Source: CAZSRX01 sp964609675 [NCBI: uncultured Bacteroidota bacterium] (GTDB lineage: Bacteria; CLD3; SB21). From it: a stretch of DNA of 64,000 nt. A program made the position numbers and the translations under genes. A model generated the notes under the pieces. The model saw only the letters and a program-made list of their open reading frames with translations, was not told the DNA's origin and did no database searches. The DNA lies in contig CAZSRX010000009.1 of the NCBI GenBank assembly GCA_964609675.1, positions 31,526-95,525 of the forward strand, written 5' to 3'. This document shows, one piece after another, positions 1-7,975 of this stretch (within the stretch, counting starts at the first letter, position 1; every line of letters starts with the position of its first letter).

Positions 1-864
1 CTGCGTGATCAATGTATCGTAGGTGCTAATGGATCCGGATTTCTGCGCTTCCTGCAGGTCGATCTTGCAGTTCTCTGATATCACCGCGGCCATGTCCGTG
101 CCCCAGCCCTGCACCGCTTCCGTCAGCTCATCGATCTCATCCTCCGATGCTGCTGAGTTGTATGTGCCGATACGCGCCGGCTGGGCCATCAGTTCGTTGA
201 ACGACGACCAATCCTGGACATTATAGTGCTTGATGATGCTGAAGAACGCGCACGCCGCGCCCAGACCTAAGCGGGTGAAGTTAACCGGCAGCTGCTTGTA
301 GCTGGTGATGTTAAAGTCCGCCACGATCAGCCGGTTCTCCGCGTATTCTTTCAGCGGAATGTACTTGCCGGTTTCGTACTGGTACATCAGTATGTCCTTG
401 ATGGACATCGCCGTCTTCGCCTCGTCAACCGTCGCGGACCGGAACAGCGAGTTCTCGAACATGTCAATATGCGTCGGCATGATTTTACCGTTGATCATCT
501 TCCACTCGTCCAGGTCGAGGATCCGGAATCCGTGATAAACGGAATCCAGTATCATCTCCACCAGGGTGTAGTAATCCACCATCTTCAGCGCCGCCTTGAT
601 GAAGTCCACCTGTGCCGTCTGCTCGCCGGTGATGGTGAACGGCAGGCCGAGTATGGCGTCCTTGCGCGTTTGCAGTTCCCCGGCCAGATGGCCGTCTAAG
701 GTTTTGATGTCGTCAAGAATCTGGTAATAGTACAGCGGCCGGCCCAGTTCCGCTTCCGACCGAGCCGACTTCAGGTTGGCCGGAGTGATGTTCCATGCCG
801 TGAATAGTTTATTCGTCCGCCGGGCGGGTGAATTTATCTTTAAAAGTTCCGAATGATTTGGCAT
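1..864 (-). CDS. Phage portal protein, DUF935 (Mu gp29-like), C-terminus off the window
   Basis: Translating the minus strand from the ATG at 864-862 gives 288 residues with no stop, running off base 1. Three segments fit the DUF935 portal family: LLYYYQILDD-like N-terminal text followed by DGHLAGELQTRKDAILGLPF, the helix TSYKQLPVNFTRLGLG, and HYNVQDWSSFNELMAQPARI with a following ASEDEIDELTEAV. The family forms the dodecameric DNA channel at one head vertex and docks the terminase. It lies 9 nt downstream of the terminase stop with an AAAGGA ribosome site, so both are one leftward operon. Mu gp29 is about 500 residues, so roughly 40 percent is missing here. Identification is by recognised family text, not by search. 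Confidence 0.85.
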   Translation of the reverse strand, partial: MPNHSELLKINSPARRTNKLFTAWNITPANLKSARSEAELGRPLYYYQILDDIKTLDGHLAGELQTRKDAILGLPFTITGEQTAQVDFIKAALKMVDYYTLVEMILDSVYHGFRILDLDEWKMINGKIMPTHIDMFENSLFRSATVDEAKTAMSIKDILMYQYETGKYIPLKEYAENRLIVADFNITSYKQLPVNFTRLGLGAACAFFSIIKHYNVQDWSSFNELMAQPARIGTYNSAASEDEIDELTEAVQGWGTDMAAVISENCKIDLQEAQKSGSISTYDTLITQ

Positions 865-873
865 AGGGGTCCT

Positions 874-2433
874 TTATAAAATGGTATCCCGCCAGGCTCG
901 TCGCTTGGCGAGGCTTCGGTACATTCGCTGTTTGCCCTGCCGTATTTTGCCGGCCAGCAGGTGAAAGCATGAGGCGGCGGAATCCGGTCCGTCGTCCGGT
1001 TTCTTCGGGTAATTCGTGAACTGCTCGATCAGCCGCTTCATGTCCTGCGACAGCTCGCCGTTTCGTTTCACGAACCGCACGATGCCCGTCTCGATCGGCA
1101 TGGACAGGGTTTCAATTCTCAACGGCTTCGGCGCCTGGAACCATTTGTCCCCGGCCACCCCGCTGATCATCAGGGGCTCTTTGCGTTCGCGGGCCACTTC
1201 TTTAAAATTGCCTAACAGCAGTTGCTGGCTCAGCGTGTCCTCGAACTTGGCGAACATCAGGTTCCACGCCTTCCATTTATTCACCATTTCGAACCACGCA
1301 TGGCACATCGCGCTCACCGAGGTCTGCCGCACCCAGGCGTCCGTGATGTCATAGAACGCACCGTCGCTGGTGAATACGATGATCGCTTTGTAACAGGAAG
1401 TCTCGGACTTGCCGTAACCGGGATCTAGAAAGATGCCCACCTTGCGTTTGTCCTTTTCCTTTTCGATCTCGGAATAATCCACAAAGCTGAACCAGTCGTA
1501 TTTAAAAATCTCGCCCGGTCTCAGTGGGTTCTGCTGCATTTCAGCTTCCCACCGAACCGTGCCAATCGTTGCCCGGATTTCCCGCAATACCTCGATAGGC
1601 ATGCCGGCTTCCCATGTAGAATATTCGTTGCCGTCCGCGTCGGTCTCTATGGCCTTGTAAATATGCGTAAAGAACTTGCTGTTCGGAGCGGATTTAATCT
1701 CCTCTATAAATTGATTGCAGGCGCTGTCAAGGCTTAAATTGTTCCCTAGCCATACGATAACCCCTCCCAGCGTTACGGCGAGGTAGAACTCGGCGATCAG
1801 CCAGTCTAATTTCTTGGCACCCCGTTCCGGGTTGGCCGCGGATTCGCGGTCCTCAAAGTCGTCGATCTCGGCGTAATCCGGTCGCGGTGAAATGCCGCGC
1901 CCTTTCACGTTCACCGATATCGCTTTAAAAGATACGCCATTGGTCAGTCGTATATGCTTATTGGACCAGAACCGCTTGTCCGCCACGTCGCCGAAATCGT
2001 TTCGCAGGCGCGGGTTCAGTTCCAGCTCCAGCTTCGTCATCGCCAGTTCGTTCTCGCTGTCCTCTAAGTTCTCGCCCACCCGTATGCCGTTCCGTATTTC
2101 TTTGAACAGCATCTTCTTTATCCTCAGCCCTCTTATGATCTCAGACTTGCCCCATCCGCGCGGCCCGCATATCAGGTGCAGCTCATGGCCGCGCTTATGC
2201 GTCAGGGCCATTATCTCGTACTGGATCGGCCCGAATTCCTTATCGAATAAATCAGGGAAGTATTCCTTCAGGAAAAAAGCGTCGTCATTCCTCGCTGTTT
2301 CCTTACGAATCTTTTTATCTTTAATTGAGAATTGAGCCGGATTGAACACCTCGTTCAGATTCTCCAGCGCCGCCTTCCGCTCTTCCAATTCTCGTATTAA
2401 ATGGGAATTTTCAATCATATTATCCGTAGCCAC
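874..2433 (-). CDS. Phage terminase large subunit
   Basis: 519-residue DNA-packaging motor. The N-terminal ATPase carries a Walker A loop GPRGWGKS at residues 90-97 and a Walker B-like segment ending in acidic residues near 186-195 (DYAEIDDFED). The C-terminal nuclease half begins near 332 with GIFLDPGYGKSE, where Asp337 is the expected first metal ligand of the RNase H-like fold. It cuts concatemeric or integrated DNA and pumps it through the portal encoded next downstream. The gene upstream ends 5 nt before it and the portal follows by 9 nt, so it sits centrally in a three-gene leftward operon. Length is normal for a full terminase. Confidence 0.9.
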   Translation of the reverse strand: MATDNMIENSHLIRELEERKAALENLNEVFNPAQFSIKDKKIRKETARNDDAFFLKEYFPDLFDKEFGPIQYEIMALTHKRGHELHLICGPRGWGKSEIIRGLRIKKMLFKEIRNGIRVGENLEDSENELAMTKLELELNPRLRNDFGDVADKRFWSNKHIRLTNGVSFKAISVNVKGRGISPRPDYAEIDDFEDRESAANPERGAKKLDWLIAEFYLAVTLGGVIVWLGNNLSLDSACNQFIEEIKSAPNSKFFTHIYKAIETDADGNEYSTWEAGMPIEVLREIRATIGTVRWEAEMQQNPLRPGEIFKYDWFSFVDYSEIEKEKDKRKVGIFLDPGYGKSETSCYKAIIVFTSDGAFYDITDAWVRQTSVSAMCHAWFEMVNKWKAWNLMFAKFEDTLSQQLLLGNFKEVARERKEPLMISGVAGDKWFQAPKPLRIETLSMPIETGIVRFVKRNGELSQDMKRLIEQFTNYPKKPDDGPDSAASCFHLLAGKIRQGKQRMYRSLAKRRAWRDTIL

Positions 2434-2438
2434 AGCCT

Positions 2439-3002
2439 TCAGGCTTTTAATCGTTGCGATTCAAACTCTAAAATTTCGAGCACCCGTTCTTCGGTGATAT
2501 TCGGATCTAACCGTTTCGCCAGTGCGGTGATCAGTTGTATGTCCGGCTTGCGTATGTTATGCCGTACCCGCATGGTATTCTGTATCTTCGTTATGGCGTC
2601 CACGATCTTCAGAAGCTCCTTCGTGTCATTCTCCTTTTTGGCCTTGTCTAAGAGGTCCGCTTTCATGTCAAAGAGCTGTCGCTCGAACTCCGCTTCCGGG
2701 TCGGGCGTGTCATTGATATTCGTGAAGATCGGTTCTAATTTTTTCTCACGCTGGCCCCTGTTAATACCCCTGCGCAACAGCTTGAATATTTCATCCATAT
2801 CGTACTTATCAAGTATACACAGAACGAACTGAGCTTCGGCGTGATCCGTGTCAGGGTGTGTAACGGGCATTTTGATCTTTACCGCCTGTAATCCCTTCCA
2901 CGCCCAAGTAAATATGTTTCTTAAGGTTAGCTCGATATTTTCCTTGATATCAAGCTCCTGTTGAGTCGGTATATGTTGCTCGTTAGCATCGTTCATAATC
3001 AC
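2439..3002 (-). CDS. Hypothetical phage protein, possible small terminase or packaging factor
   Basis: 187 residues, soluble and strongly charged, with long predicted helices in the C-terminal half (residues about 95-185) containing a DMKADLLDKAKKENDTKELL segment. It is the first gene of the leftward packaging operon and lies 5 nt before the large terminase. Mu-like phages encode a small DNA-recognising terminase partner at this position, so that role is plausible, but no specific motif is recognised and no helix-turn-helix is obvious. Function is therefore an inference from position alone. Confidence 0.7.
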   Translation of the reverse strand: MIMNDANEQHIPTQQELDIKENIELTLRNIFTWAWKGLQAVKIKMPVTHPDTDHAEAQFVLCILDKYDMDEIFKLLRRGINRGQREKKLEPIFTNINDTPDPEAEFERQLFDMKADLLDKAKKENDTKELLKIVDAITKIQNTMRVRHNIRKPDIQLITALAKRLDPNITEERVLEILEFESQRLKA

Positions 3003-3183
3003 ACTTCGTGGTTTTTTTCATAGTCGGTTTTTAATCGTATAACTTTCTCGTATTGGCTCACGGCCGACTGTAAAGGTTTTATATGTGAGTTTTCTTCATA
3101 TTTCACACCCCCTTGTCCTTTATATATTACTTGCTTTCATACGCTACAAGATACTTCTAAAAAGTCAAATATCCTTAAATTAA

Positions 3184-3207
3184 AGTGATATAAGTACATA
3201 TATCACT
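3184..3207. promoter_or_regulatory. Palindrome in the divergent control region 3003-3282
   Basis: Perfect 9-bp inverted arms, AGTGATATA and TATATCACT, separated by AGTACA. It sits in the 280-bp AT-rich gap between the leftward packaging operon and the rightward late operon, about 76 nt before the first rightward gene. The form is that of an operator for a dimeric regulator controlling one or both late promoters. The rest of the gap shows no open gene. No exact promoter elements could be assigned. Confidence 0.45.
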
Positions 3208-3282
3208 AGATCGTTTTTATTTTCTTGCCTTATAAGTTAAATTGAAGCGTGGCCAGATAATTGGCTTTAGAAAGAAAAAAAT

Positions 3283-3726
3283 TTGAGTTATTGTTACGCG
3301 ACCATAGCCGAAAATTCCCCATCCGTTGAACAGCTTCTGGGTACAAACCAGACAGCCCGCCTGTCCGGTGACGAAGCCGGATCCACCATCGACACCGATG
3401 TCATTAATGCCGCCATCACCGACGCTCAGGCGATCGTGAATGGCTATTGCATGAAGAATTACGAGGTGCCGTTCGCGACCTGCCCGGAACTGATTAAAAA
3501 ACTCACCCTCAACATAGCCGTGTATTATGTTTACGAGAACCGCGGGGCCGGCGCCAGCGATGCCGTCCGCCAGCGTTACGATGACTCCGTCAAGATCCTC
3601 GAGAACATTTCGTCCGGCAAGATCCAGCTGGGGGTCAACAATTCACTCATAATGCCGCGCACGCGCCCGTCCTCGAGCGCTCTGCAGGTCAAGGACAGAT
3701 TGTTTTATCGTGACAGCACAAGTTAG
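3283..3726 (+). CDS. Phage DUF1320 family protein (Mu gp36-like), TTG start
   Basis: 147 residues matching the DUF1320 head/neck family. Features are an N-terminal YCYATIAENS-type opening, the central AITDAQAIVNGYC helix and a LTLNIAVYYVYENR helix. These proteins lie in the head-completion region of Mu-like phages and are thought to join head and tail. No ATG fits the conserved N-terminus; the TTG at 3283 follows an AGAAAG purine run at 3270-3275. It is the first gene of the rightward late operon, and the next gene starts inside its last codons. Confidence 0.8.
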   Translation: MSYCYATIAENSPSVEQLLGTNQTARLSGDEAGSTIDTDVINAAITDAQAIVNGYCMKNYEVPFATCPELIKKLTLNIAVYYVYENRGAGASDAVRQRYDDSVKILENISSGKIQLGVNNSLIMPRTRPSSSALQVKDRLFYRDSTS

Positions 3727-4171
3727 TTCCATCATACAGCAGGAGATTATTGATTACCTGAAGGCCAGGACTTCCGTCACGGCCGTATGCAGGAACATTA
3801 TCAAATACGACGGCCAGTTGAACGACAAAGCCAAAATCGCCGAGTTCGCCCTGACCCTGCCGGCTATCCTGGTATTCTACAACGACACCAATTACGACGT
3901 CAACGCGGAGGGAAACAGCAAGTACCGCATCGAGTCCGTGTATCAGGTACTTGTCTGTTCCAATAACATCGCCAGCCGGACGTCCAAAAATGACGAAGTT
4001 CTGGATCTGAAGGATCTGGTCATCAATGAGCTCACCGGCGCGGCCATCGATTTCACCATCAGTTCCGTAGATTACAAATTTAACATTGAAGTGCTTTCCG
4101 ATACCATGATCACCCGCGACGCCGATCTCAGCGTCAACGGCATTGTCATCTCCGTCGTGGGCATGAGATAA
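3710..4171 (+). CDS. Phage DUF1834 family protein (Mu gp37-like)
   Basis: 153 residues. It opens with an amphipathic helix (IIQQEIIDYLKARTSVTAV) followed by beta-rich segments such as YRIESVYQVLVC, and closes with a VNGIVISVVGM strand. This resembles gp37/DUF1834 minor structural proteins, which follow gp36 in Mu-like genomes and probably help terminate the tail. The GTG start overlaps the upstream DUF1320 gene by 17 nt, indicating translational coupling. The pairing with DUF1320 strengthens both calls. Confidence 0.7.
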   Translation: MTAQVSSIIQQEIIDYLKARTSVTAVCRNIIKYDGQLNDKAKIAEFALTLPAILVFYNDTNYDVNAEGNSKYRIESVYQVLVCSNNIASRTSKNDEVLDLKDLVINELTGAAIDFTISSVDYKFNIEVLSDTMITRDADLSVNGIVISVVGMR

Positions 4172-4187
4172 AGCGAAAAGGAATAAA

Positions 4188-5342
4188 ATGAATTACCGAA
4201 TCTTAGACGACCGCATCACCGCCGAAGTATTTATCATGGGCGCCATCGGCGTCGAGGAGCTGACCGCCAAGGACTTTACCAATACCCTGCATGAGGCTGA
4301 GGCCGCTGGCGCTAAGCAGTTCATCCTGCGCATCAATTCCCCGGGCGGCGAGGTGTTCGAGGCCATCGGCATATTCAACGCACTGGCCGAGCGCGACGTT
4401 ACCGTTTCCGTGGAGGGGCTGGCCGCGTCCTCCGCGTCGTTCATCGCCATGGCCGGCAAGCGGGTGAAGATGTTCGATAACTCCATGATGATGATCCACA
4501 ATCCCTGGACGTTCGCCGCCGGCGACGCCAATTATTTCGAGAAGATTCAGGAAAACCTCGACATGATCAAGGGTATCATCATGAAAGCCTACGGCCGCAC
4601 CGGGCTGTCCGAAAAGGAACTCACCAAAATGATGGACGAGGAGACCTGGCTCACTGCTCAGGAAGCGATGGATAAGAAGTTCATCGACGAGATCGTGCAA
4701 ACTAACCAGCAGCCGCAGAGCAAAGCGGTGGCGGTTAAGCAATATTACAACTCCATTTTTAAGGAAACACGAAAGGCAAACAAAATGCTCAAAATTCAAT
4801 CGGCTCTCAACCTGCCGGGAGCAAGCGAAGAAGCCCTCGTGGCTTCCATCGAGGCCATCAAAAAGGCCAAGAACGAAGTCGATGAGCAGATGAAAGCGAT
4901 CAACGCCGACATCGAGAAACAGAAACAGCAACTCGCGGCCAAAGAGGAAGAGCTTAAAGCCATGAAGGCGAAACTCGAAGCCCTTGAAAAGGAAAAGAAA
5001 GACGCCGCCGAAAAACAGGAATCCGAACAGGCCGTCGCCATCCTGAACAAGGCCGTAGAGGACGGGAAGATTCTGCCTGCCGAGATCGACGTCACCTCCG
5101 AGGAAGGCAAGAAAAAACGGCAGGCGTTCCTCGACCGAATCCGCATGAACCCCAAAGTGGTGGACCTCATGCCCGTCATAGGCACTAAGATGACCGCCGG
5201 CAAGTCGCCGTCATCAGGTAATTCGCCGGTCAACGTCCCGCGTGAGGCGCAGGAGCTGGTCGCCGAAAAATCCAAACTCGGCATCCGCATGAGCTTCACC
5301 GACGCCGTCTCCGAAATTATGAAAAAGCACGGTCTGAAGTAA
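4188..5342 (+). CDS. ClpP-type prohead protease fused to scaffold region
   Basis: 384 residues in two parts. Residues 1-170 are a ClpP-like serine protease: IRINSPGGEV-type strand near 48-56, nucleophile Ser81 in GLAASSASF, His104 in MIHNPW, and probable Asp150 before ETWLTAQEA. Residues about 205-290 are a highly charged Lys/Glu coiled coil, as in capsid scaffolds. The protease matures the prohead and removes the scaffold so DNA can enter. An internal in-frame start at 4785 would make the scaffold alone. It lies just upstream of decoration and capsid genes, the standard order. Confidence 0.85.
   Translation: MNYRILDDRITAEVFIMGAIGVEELTAKDFTNTLHEAEAAGAKQFILRINSPGGEVFEAIGIFNALAERDVTVSVEGLAASSASFIAMAGKRVKMFDNSMMMIHNPWTFAAGDANYFEKIQENLDMIKGIIMKAYGRTGLSEKELTKMMDEETWLTAQEAMDKKFIDEIVQTNQQPQSKAVAVKQYYNSIFKETRKANKMLKIQSALNLPGASEEALVASIEAIKKAKNEVDEQMKAINADIEKQKQQLAAKEEELKAMKAKLEALEKEKKDAAEKQESEQAVAILNKAVEDGKILPAEIDVTSEEGKKKRQAFLDRIRMNPKVVDLMPVIGTKMTAGKSPSSGNSPVNVPREAQELVAEKSKLGIRMSFTDAVSEIMKKHGLK
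4785..5342 (+). CDS. Putative nested scaffold protein (internal start of the protease gene)
   Basis: The ATG at 4785-4787 is codon 200 of the protease gene, in frame, preceded by GAAAGG at 4771-4776 with 8-nt spacing. Its 185-residue product would comprise exactly the coiled-coil scaffold part without the protease. In Mu and lambda the scaffold is likewise made from an in-frame start within the protease gene (Mu I/Z, lambda C/Nu3), giving excess scaffold over protease. The start and ribosome site are seen; its use is inferred. Confidence 0.6.
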   Translation: MLKIQSALNLPGASEEALVASIEAIKKAKNEVDEQMKAINADIEKQKQQLAAKEEELKAMKAKLEALEKEKKDAAEKQESEQAVAILNKAVEDGKILPAEIDVTSEEGKKKRQAFLDRIRMNPKVVDLMPVIGTKMTAGKSPSSGNSPVNVPREAQELVAEKSKLGIRMSFTDAVSEIMKKHGLK

Positions 5343-5362
5343 AGACGGACTATGCCCGTCTT
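5342..5362 (+). repeat. Intercistronic stem-loop 1
   Basis: Arms AAGACGG and CCGTCTT, 7 bp with a 7-nt loop, beginning at the stop codon of the protease gene and ending before the AAGAAAG ribosome site of the decoration gene. Its sequence differs from the AGATGGCATCC family but it occupies the same position. No T-run follows. Confidence 0.6.
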
Positions 5363-5405
5363 ATGTAAGGTAAAAAACATAAACTAAAAATAAGAAAGAA
5401 CCCAA

Positions 5406-6416
5406 ATGAGTATCCCTCTTTTAACCAAAGGCTATCTGGGCGGAGCCACGGTAAACAAATACCGCATGGTCAAGTTCTCAGCGGCCAATACCGTCATCCA
5501 GGCGACGGCAGAAACCGATGCGATCATCGGCGTCTGCGGTGAACTCGACATCACTTCCGGGGCCATGGGCGACGTCATCCTTGCCGGTATCGCGGAGGTG
5601 GAATCCTATGATACCATCACCCGCGGCGATCTGGTCACTTCCGATTCCGTCGGACGTGCGGTCAAAGTCACTGATACGATGATCGCTTCCGTCACCATTC
5701 ATTACCTCGGCATCGCTCTGGAATCCTCCGTCGCCGGCGACATCTTCCAGGTGCTGGTAGTGCCGGGCAAATTGTCCAAGCTCGACGGCATTGAAGCAAC
5801 GGCCGCCGAAGTCAACACGTTGCACGATGTCACCGCTGGTACGGTTACCGCTTCCAAGGCTCTGGTTTGCGGTGCCAACAAAAATCTCAATACATTGACC
5901 ATTGCTGACGGCGGTCTGTGTCTCGGCTCCGGCGCGGGCACGGCCATCGCCGCCACCGCCGCTGAAATCAACCGCGCCTGCGATGTGTCCGCCAGGCTGG
6001 TAAATTGCACGGCTTCTACGCTGACATTGTCCGAAGCGACCCATGACGGAAAGATTGTTACCCTTAACCGTGCCGCCGGTATCGCTGTTACACTTCCGGC
6101 CGCTACTGGAAGCGGAGCGAAATTCCGGTTGTTCGTCGGCACAACGGTCACCAGCAATACCACGACCATCAAAGTGGCGGATGCTTCCACCACAATGGTT
6201 GGATTCGCCGCCGTTTACCAGGATGGTGGCAATACGGCTTTGATGATCGAAGCGGGCGGTACGGATGACACGATCACGCTTGACGGTTCCACCACCGGTG
6301 GTATCATCGGCGACATGATCGAACTGATCGACATCGCCACTAATCTGTGGTTTGTCGACGTCAAGATCAGCGCGACCGGCACCGAAGCCTCTCCGTTCAG
6401 CGCAACCGTCTCCTAA
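5406..6416 (+). CDS. Head decoration protein, DUF2190-like N-terminus
   Basis: 336 residues. Residues 1-110 match small DUF2190-type decoration proteins, which have the pattern of a short beta barrel with ITRGDLVTSDSVGRAV near its end. The C-terminal two thirds is Thr/Ala-rich beta sequence. It holds two copies of a TAAE[VI]N motif (near residues 130 and 180) and a VTLNRAAGIAVTLPAATGSG segment, resembling surface-exposed capsid or spike extensions. It lies directly upstream of the capsid gene, as decoration proteins do. DUF2190 members are usually only about 110 residues, so the C-terminal extension is unusual. Confidence 0.65.
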   Translation: MSIPLLTKGYLGGATVNKYRMVKFSAANTVIQATAETDAIIGVCGELDITSGAMGDVILAGIAEVESYDTITRGDLVTSDSVGRAVKVTDTMIASVTIHYLGIALESSVAGDIFQVLVVPGKLSKLDGIEATAAEVNTLHDVTAGTVTASKALVCGANKNLNTLTIADGGLCLGSGAGTAIAATAAEINRACDVSARLVNCTASTLTLSEATHDGKIVTLNRAAGIAVTLPAATGSGAKFRLFVGTTVTSNTTTIKVADASTTMVGFAAVYQDGGNTALMIEAGGTDDTITLDGSTTGGIIGDMIELIDIATNLWFVDVKISATGTEASPFSATVS

Positions 6417-6428
6417 TTTTAACCACTC

Positions 6429-6457
6429 AGATGGCATCCGTTTATCGGATGCCATCT
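6429..6457 (+). repeat. AGATGGCATCC-family stem-loop, copy A
   Basis: Perfect 12-bp stem, AGATGGCATCCG with CGGATGCCATCT, loop TTTAT. It lies 12 nt after the decoration stop, and the AAGAAAG ribosome site of the capsid gene begins 3 nt after it. The block from 6421 to 6467, including flanks and ribosome site, is almost the same as 13847-13893. Confidence 0.9.
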
Positions 6458-6474
6458 TTTAAGAAAGACCAACA

Positions 6475-7407
6475 ATGGCAAATCAATCCCCGTTCACCGT
6501 AAACCCCGAACTCGTAAATGTCGCGGTGGCGTATAAGAATGCCCGGTTCATCGCGGATGAAGTGTTCCCGCGCGTGCCGGTTTCAAAAGCCGAGTTCAAA
6601 TACATGACCTATCCTGCCGGCGAAGGCATGACGCTTCCGGATACCCGCGTCGGCCGTAAGGGTAAGGTCAACAAAACCAGTTTCACCGGCGTCGAAGCGA
6701 CCGGCTCCTGTCAGGACTACGGGCTGGAAGATGACATCCCGTATGATGACATCGCCAACGCGCCTGCCAATTACGATCCGCTGGGTCATTCAACCGAGTA
6801 TCTCACGCATCTGATCCTCACCGATCGGGAAGTGCGTGCCGCCGCCGCCGCGTTCACGTATACAAACTACGGCTCCAGCAACCGCACCAATGTCGGCGCA
6901 GGAACCCGCTGGACGGCTACCGCCGGTACGCCCGTCGCTCAGATCCTGGCCGCCATCGATTCCTGCGTCATCCGCCCGAATTACGCGGTCATCGGCCGCG
7001 CCGCGTTCTCCATCCTGGCTCAGAATCAGGACATCATTGCCGCGGTCAACCGCAACTCAGGCACCAAGGGTATCGCTACACGCCGGGCCATCGCGGACCT
7101 GTTCGAGCTGGAAGATTTGTTTGTCGGCGAGAGTTTTTACAACACCGCGAAAAAGGGTCAGACCGTCACGCTCGCCCGCGCGTGGGGCAAGAGCATGCTG
7201 GTGTATTACCGCGAACCGCTGGCCGGAACCCGGCAGGGCGTGACCTTCGGGTACACCGCCCAGTTCGGCGAACGCGTGGCTCTCACCCGCGACAATCCCG
7301 AAATCGGATTGAAAGGCGGCATCACCATCCGTGTCGGCGAGTCCGTCACCGAGGTCATGACAGCCACCGATCTCTGCGGCCATCTGCTGTACGATGTGGT
7401 CGCCTAA
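6475..7407 (+). CDS. Major capsid protein
   Basis: 310 residues. The N-terminus has NPELVNVAVAYKNARFIADEVFPRVPV, typical text of HK97-fold capsid proteins in Mu-like and related phages. A central IRPNYAVIGRAAFSILAQNQDII segment and a C-terminal WGKSMLVYYREPLAG strand with FGYTAQFG also fit that family. It directly follows protease/scaffold and decoration genes. Its ribosome site is strong and stem-loops lie on both sides of the gene, which could help set the high expression a capsid needs. The start is fixed by AAGAAAG at 6461-6467. Confidence 0.85.
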   Translation: MANQSPFTVNPELVNVAVAYKNARFIADEVFPRVPVSKAEFKYMTYPAGEGMTLPDTRVGRKGKVNKTSFTGVEATGSCQDYGLEDDIPYDDIANAPANYDPLGHSTEYLTHLILTDREVRAAAAAFTYTNYGSSNRTNVGAGTRWTATAGTPVAQILAAIDSCVIRPNYAVIGRAAFSILAQNQDIIAAVNRNSGTKGIATRRAIADLFELEDLFVGESFYNTAKKGQTVTLARAWGKSMLVYYREPLAGTRQGVTFGYTAQFGERVALTRDNPEIGLKGGITIRVGESVTEVMTATDLCGHLLYDVVA

Positions 7408-7418
7408 ACCGTCAACCT

Positions 7419-7448
7419 GGATGGCATCCCTTCACCGGGATGCCATCC
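7419..7448 (+). repeat. AGATGGCATCC-family stem-loop, copy B
   Basis: Perfect 12-bp stem, GGATGGCATCCC with GGGATGCCATCC, loop TTCACC. It follows the capsid stop by 11 nt. The outer base pair and inner pair differ from copy A in a compensated way, so pairing is kept while sequence changes. Confidence 0.85.
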
Positions 7449-7459
7449 TTAAATTAGTT

Positions 7460-7723
7460 ATGCTGACCCGCTTAAATACGTTCCTCATCGGATTCACACT
7501 CGGCGCCATCCTCTTCGGATCGGTTGCCTGGTGGATCTACAAAGATGACCGTAAGACCAAGGCGGACTCAGCCAAGGAAACCATTGATGCGATACGCCTT
7601 CAGGAAGATCGTAAGGTTAAGGATGTCATGGACGGTATTGATCCTGACAAGCTTACTGACGATCAGCTGCTCGACCTCCTCGAGCGTTACGCGCAGGAAT
7701 ACCGCCGCTGGCACGAAAAATAA
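7460..7723 (+). CDS. Putative inner-membrane spanin (Rz-like)
   Basis: 87 residues from the ATG at 7460. One N-terminal transmembrane segment (residues about 6-25, FLIGFTLGAILFGSVAWWIY) is followed by a charged helical periplasmic part rich in Asp, Lys and Glu. This is the layout of i-spanins, which link to an outer-membrane lipoprotein to disrupt the outer membrane at lysis. A lipoprotein gene overlaps it in the +1 frame, the classic Rz/Rz1 arrangement, and a holin candidate and a lysin follow. It is short for an Rz protein. A longer reading from 7394 would start inside the capsid gene and is unlikely. Confidence 0.6.
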   Translation: MLTRLNTFLIGFTLGAILFGSVAWWIYKDDRKTKADSAKETIDAIRLQEDRKVKDVMDGIDPDKLTDDQLLDLLERYAQEYRRWHEK

Positions 7724-7940
7724 GCCGGCTAAGGAATATTATTTAGGCGATCGTAACTATCACGATCTCATGACCGACTGTCTCGACTGCTTCATCCGCG
7801 ACAGCGTCAAGACCGCCATGCTCGATTCCGTAGTCATCGACTGCGGCATAAAAGCCGAGCGCAACCGAGTCATGGGCCGTTACGAAGGAGCTGGGGTCAT
7901 CGCTGTAATAGTAATTGTCATCAAACTTCTCACTCTGTAA
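7623..7940 (+). CDS. Putative outer-membrane lipoprotein spanin (Rz1-like or u-spanin)
   Basis: 105 residues from ATG 7623, with AAGG at 7613-7616. The N-terminus SWTVLILTSLLTISC is a lipoprotein signal with lipobox LTIS-C, making Cys16 the lipid-anchored residue. The first third lies within the upstream Rz-like gene in another frame. Unlike ordinary Rz1, it ends in a hydrophobic segment (about residues 88-105, GAGVIAVIVIVIKLLTL), which is the layout of unimolecular spanins such as T1 gp11. It may act with the overlapping gene or alone. The mature region is cysteine-rich (DCLDCF, VIDCG). Confidence 0.6.
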   Translation: MSWTVLILTSLLTISCSTSSSVTRRNTAAGTKNKPAKEYYLGDRNYHDLMTDCLDCFIRDSVKTAMLDSVVIDCGIKAERNRVMGRYEGAGVIAVIVIVIKLLTL

Positions 7941-7941
7941 C

Positions 7942-7959
7942 CGCAACCTTCAGGTTGCG
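7942..7959 (+). repeat. CGCAACC-family stem-loop, copy 1
   Basis: Arms CGCAACC and GGTTGCG, 7 bp, loop TTCA, starting 2 nt after the spanin stop and 4 nt before the GAAGGAT ribosome site of the holin candidate. A second copy is at 8914-8931. Confidence 0.75.
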
Positions 7960-7975
7960 CAATGAAGGATCGGAT

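Noticed and set aside
5478-6455. 325-residue minus-strand frame under the decoration gene
   Set aside because: Antisense shadow starting inside the stem-loop; Gly/Asp-rich composition follows from the opposite strand codons.
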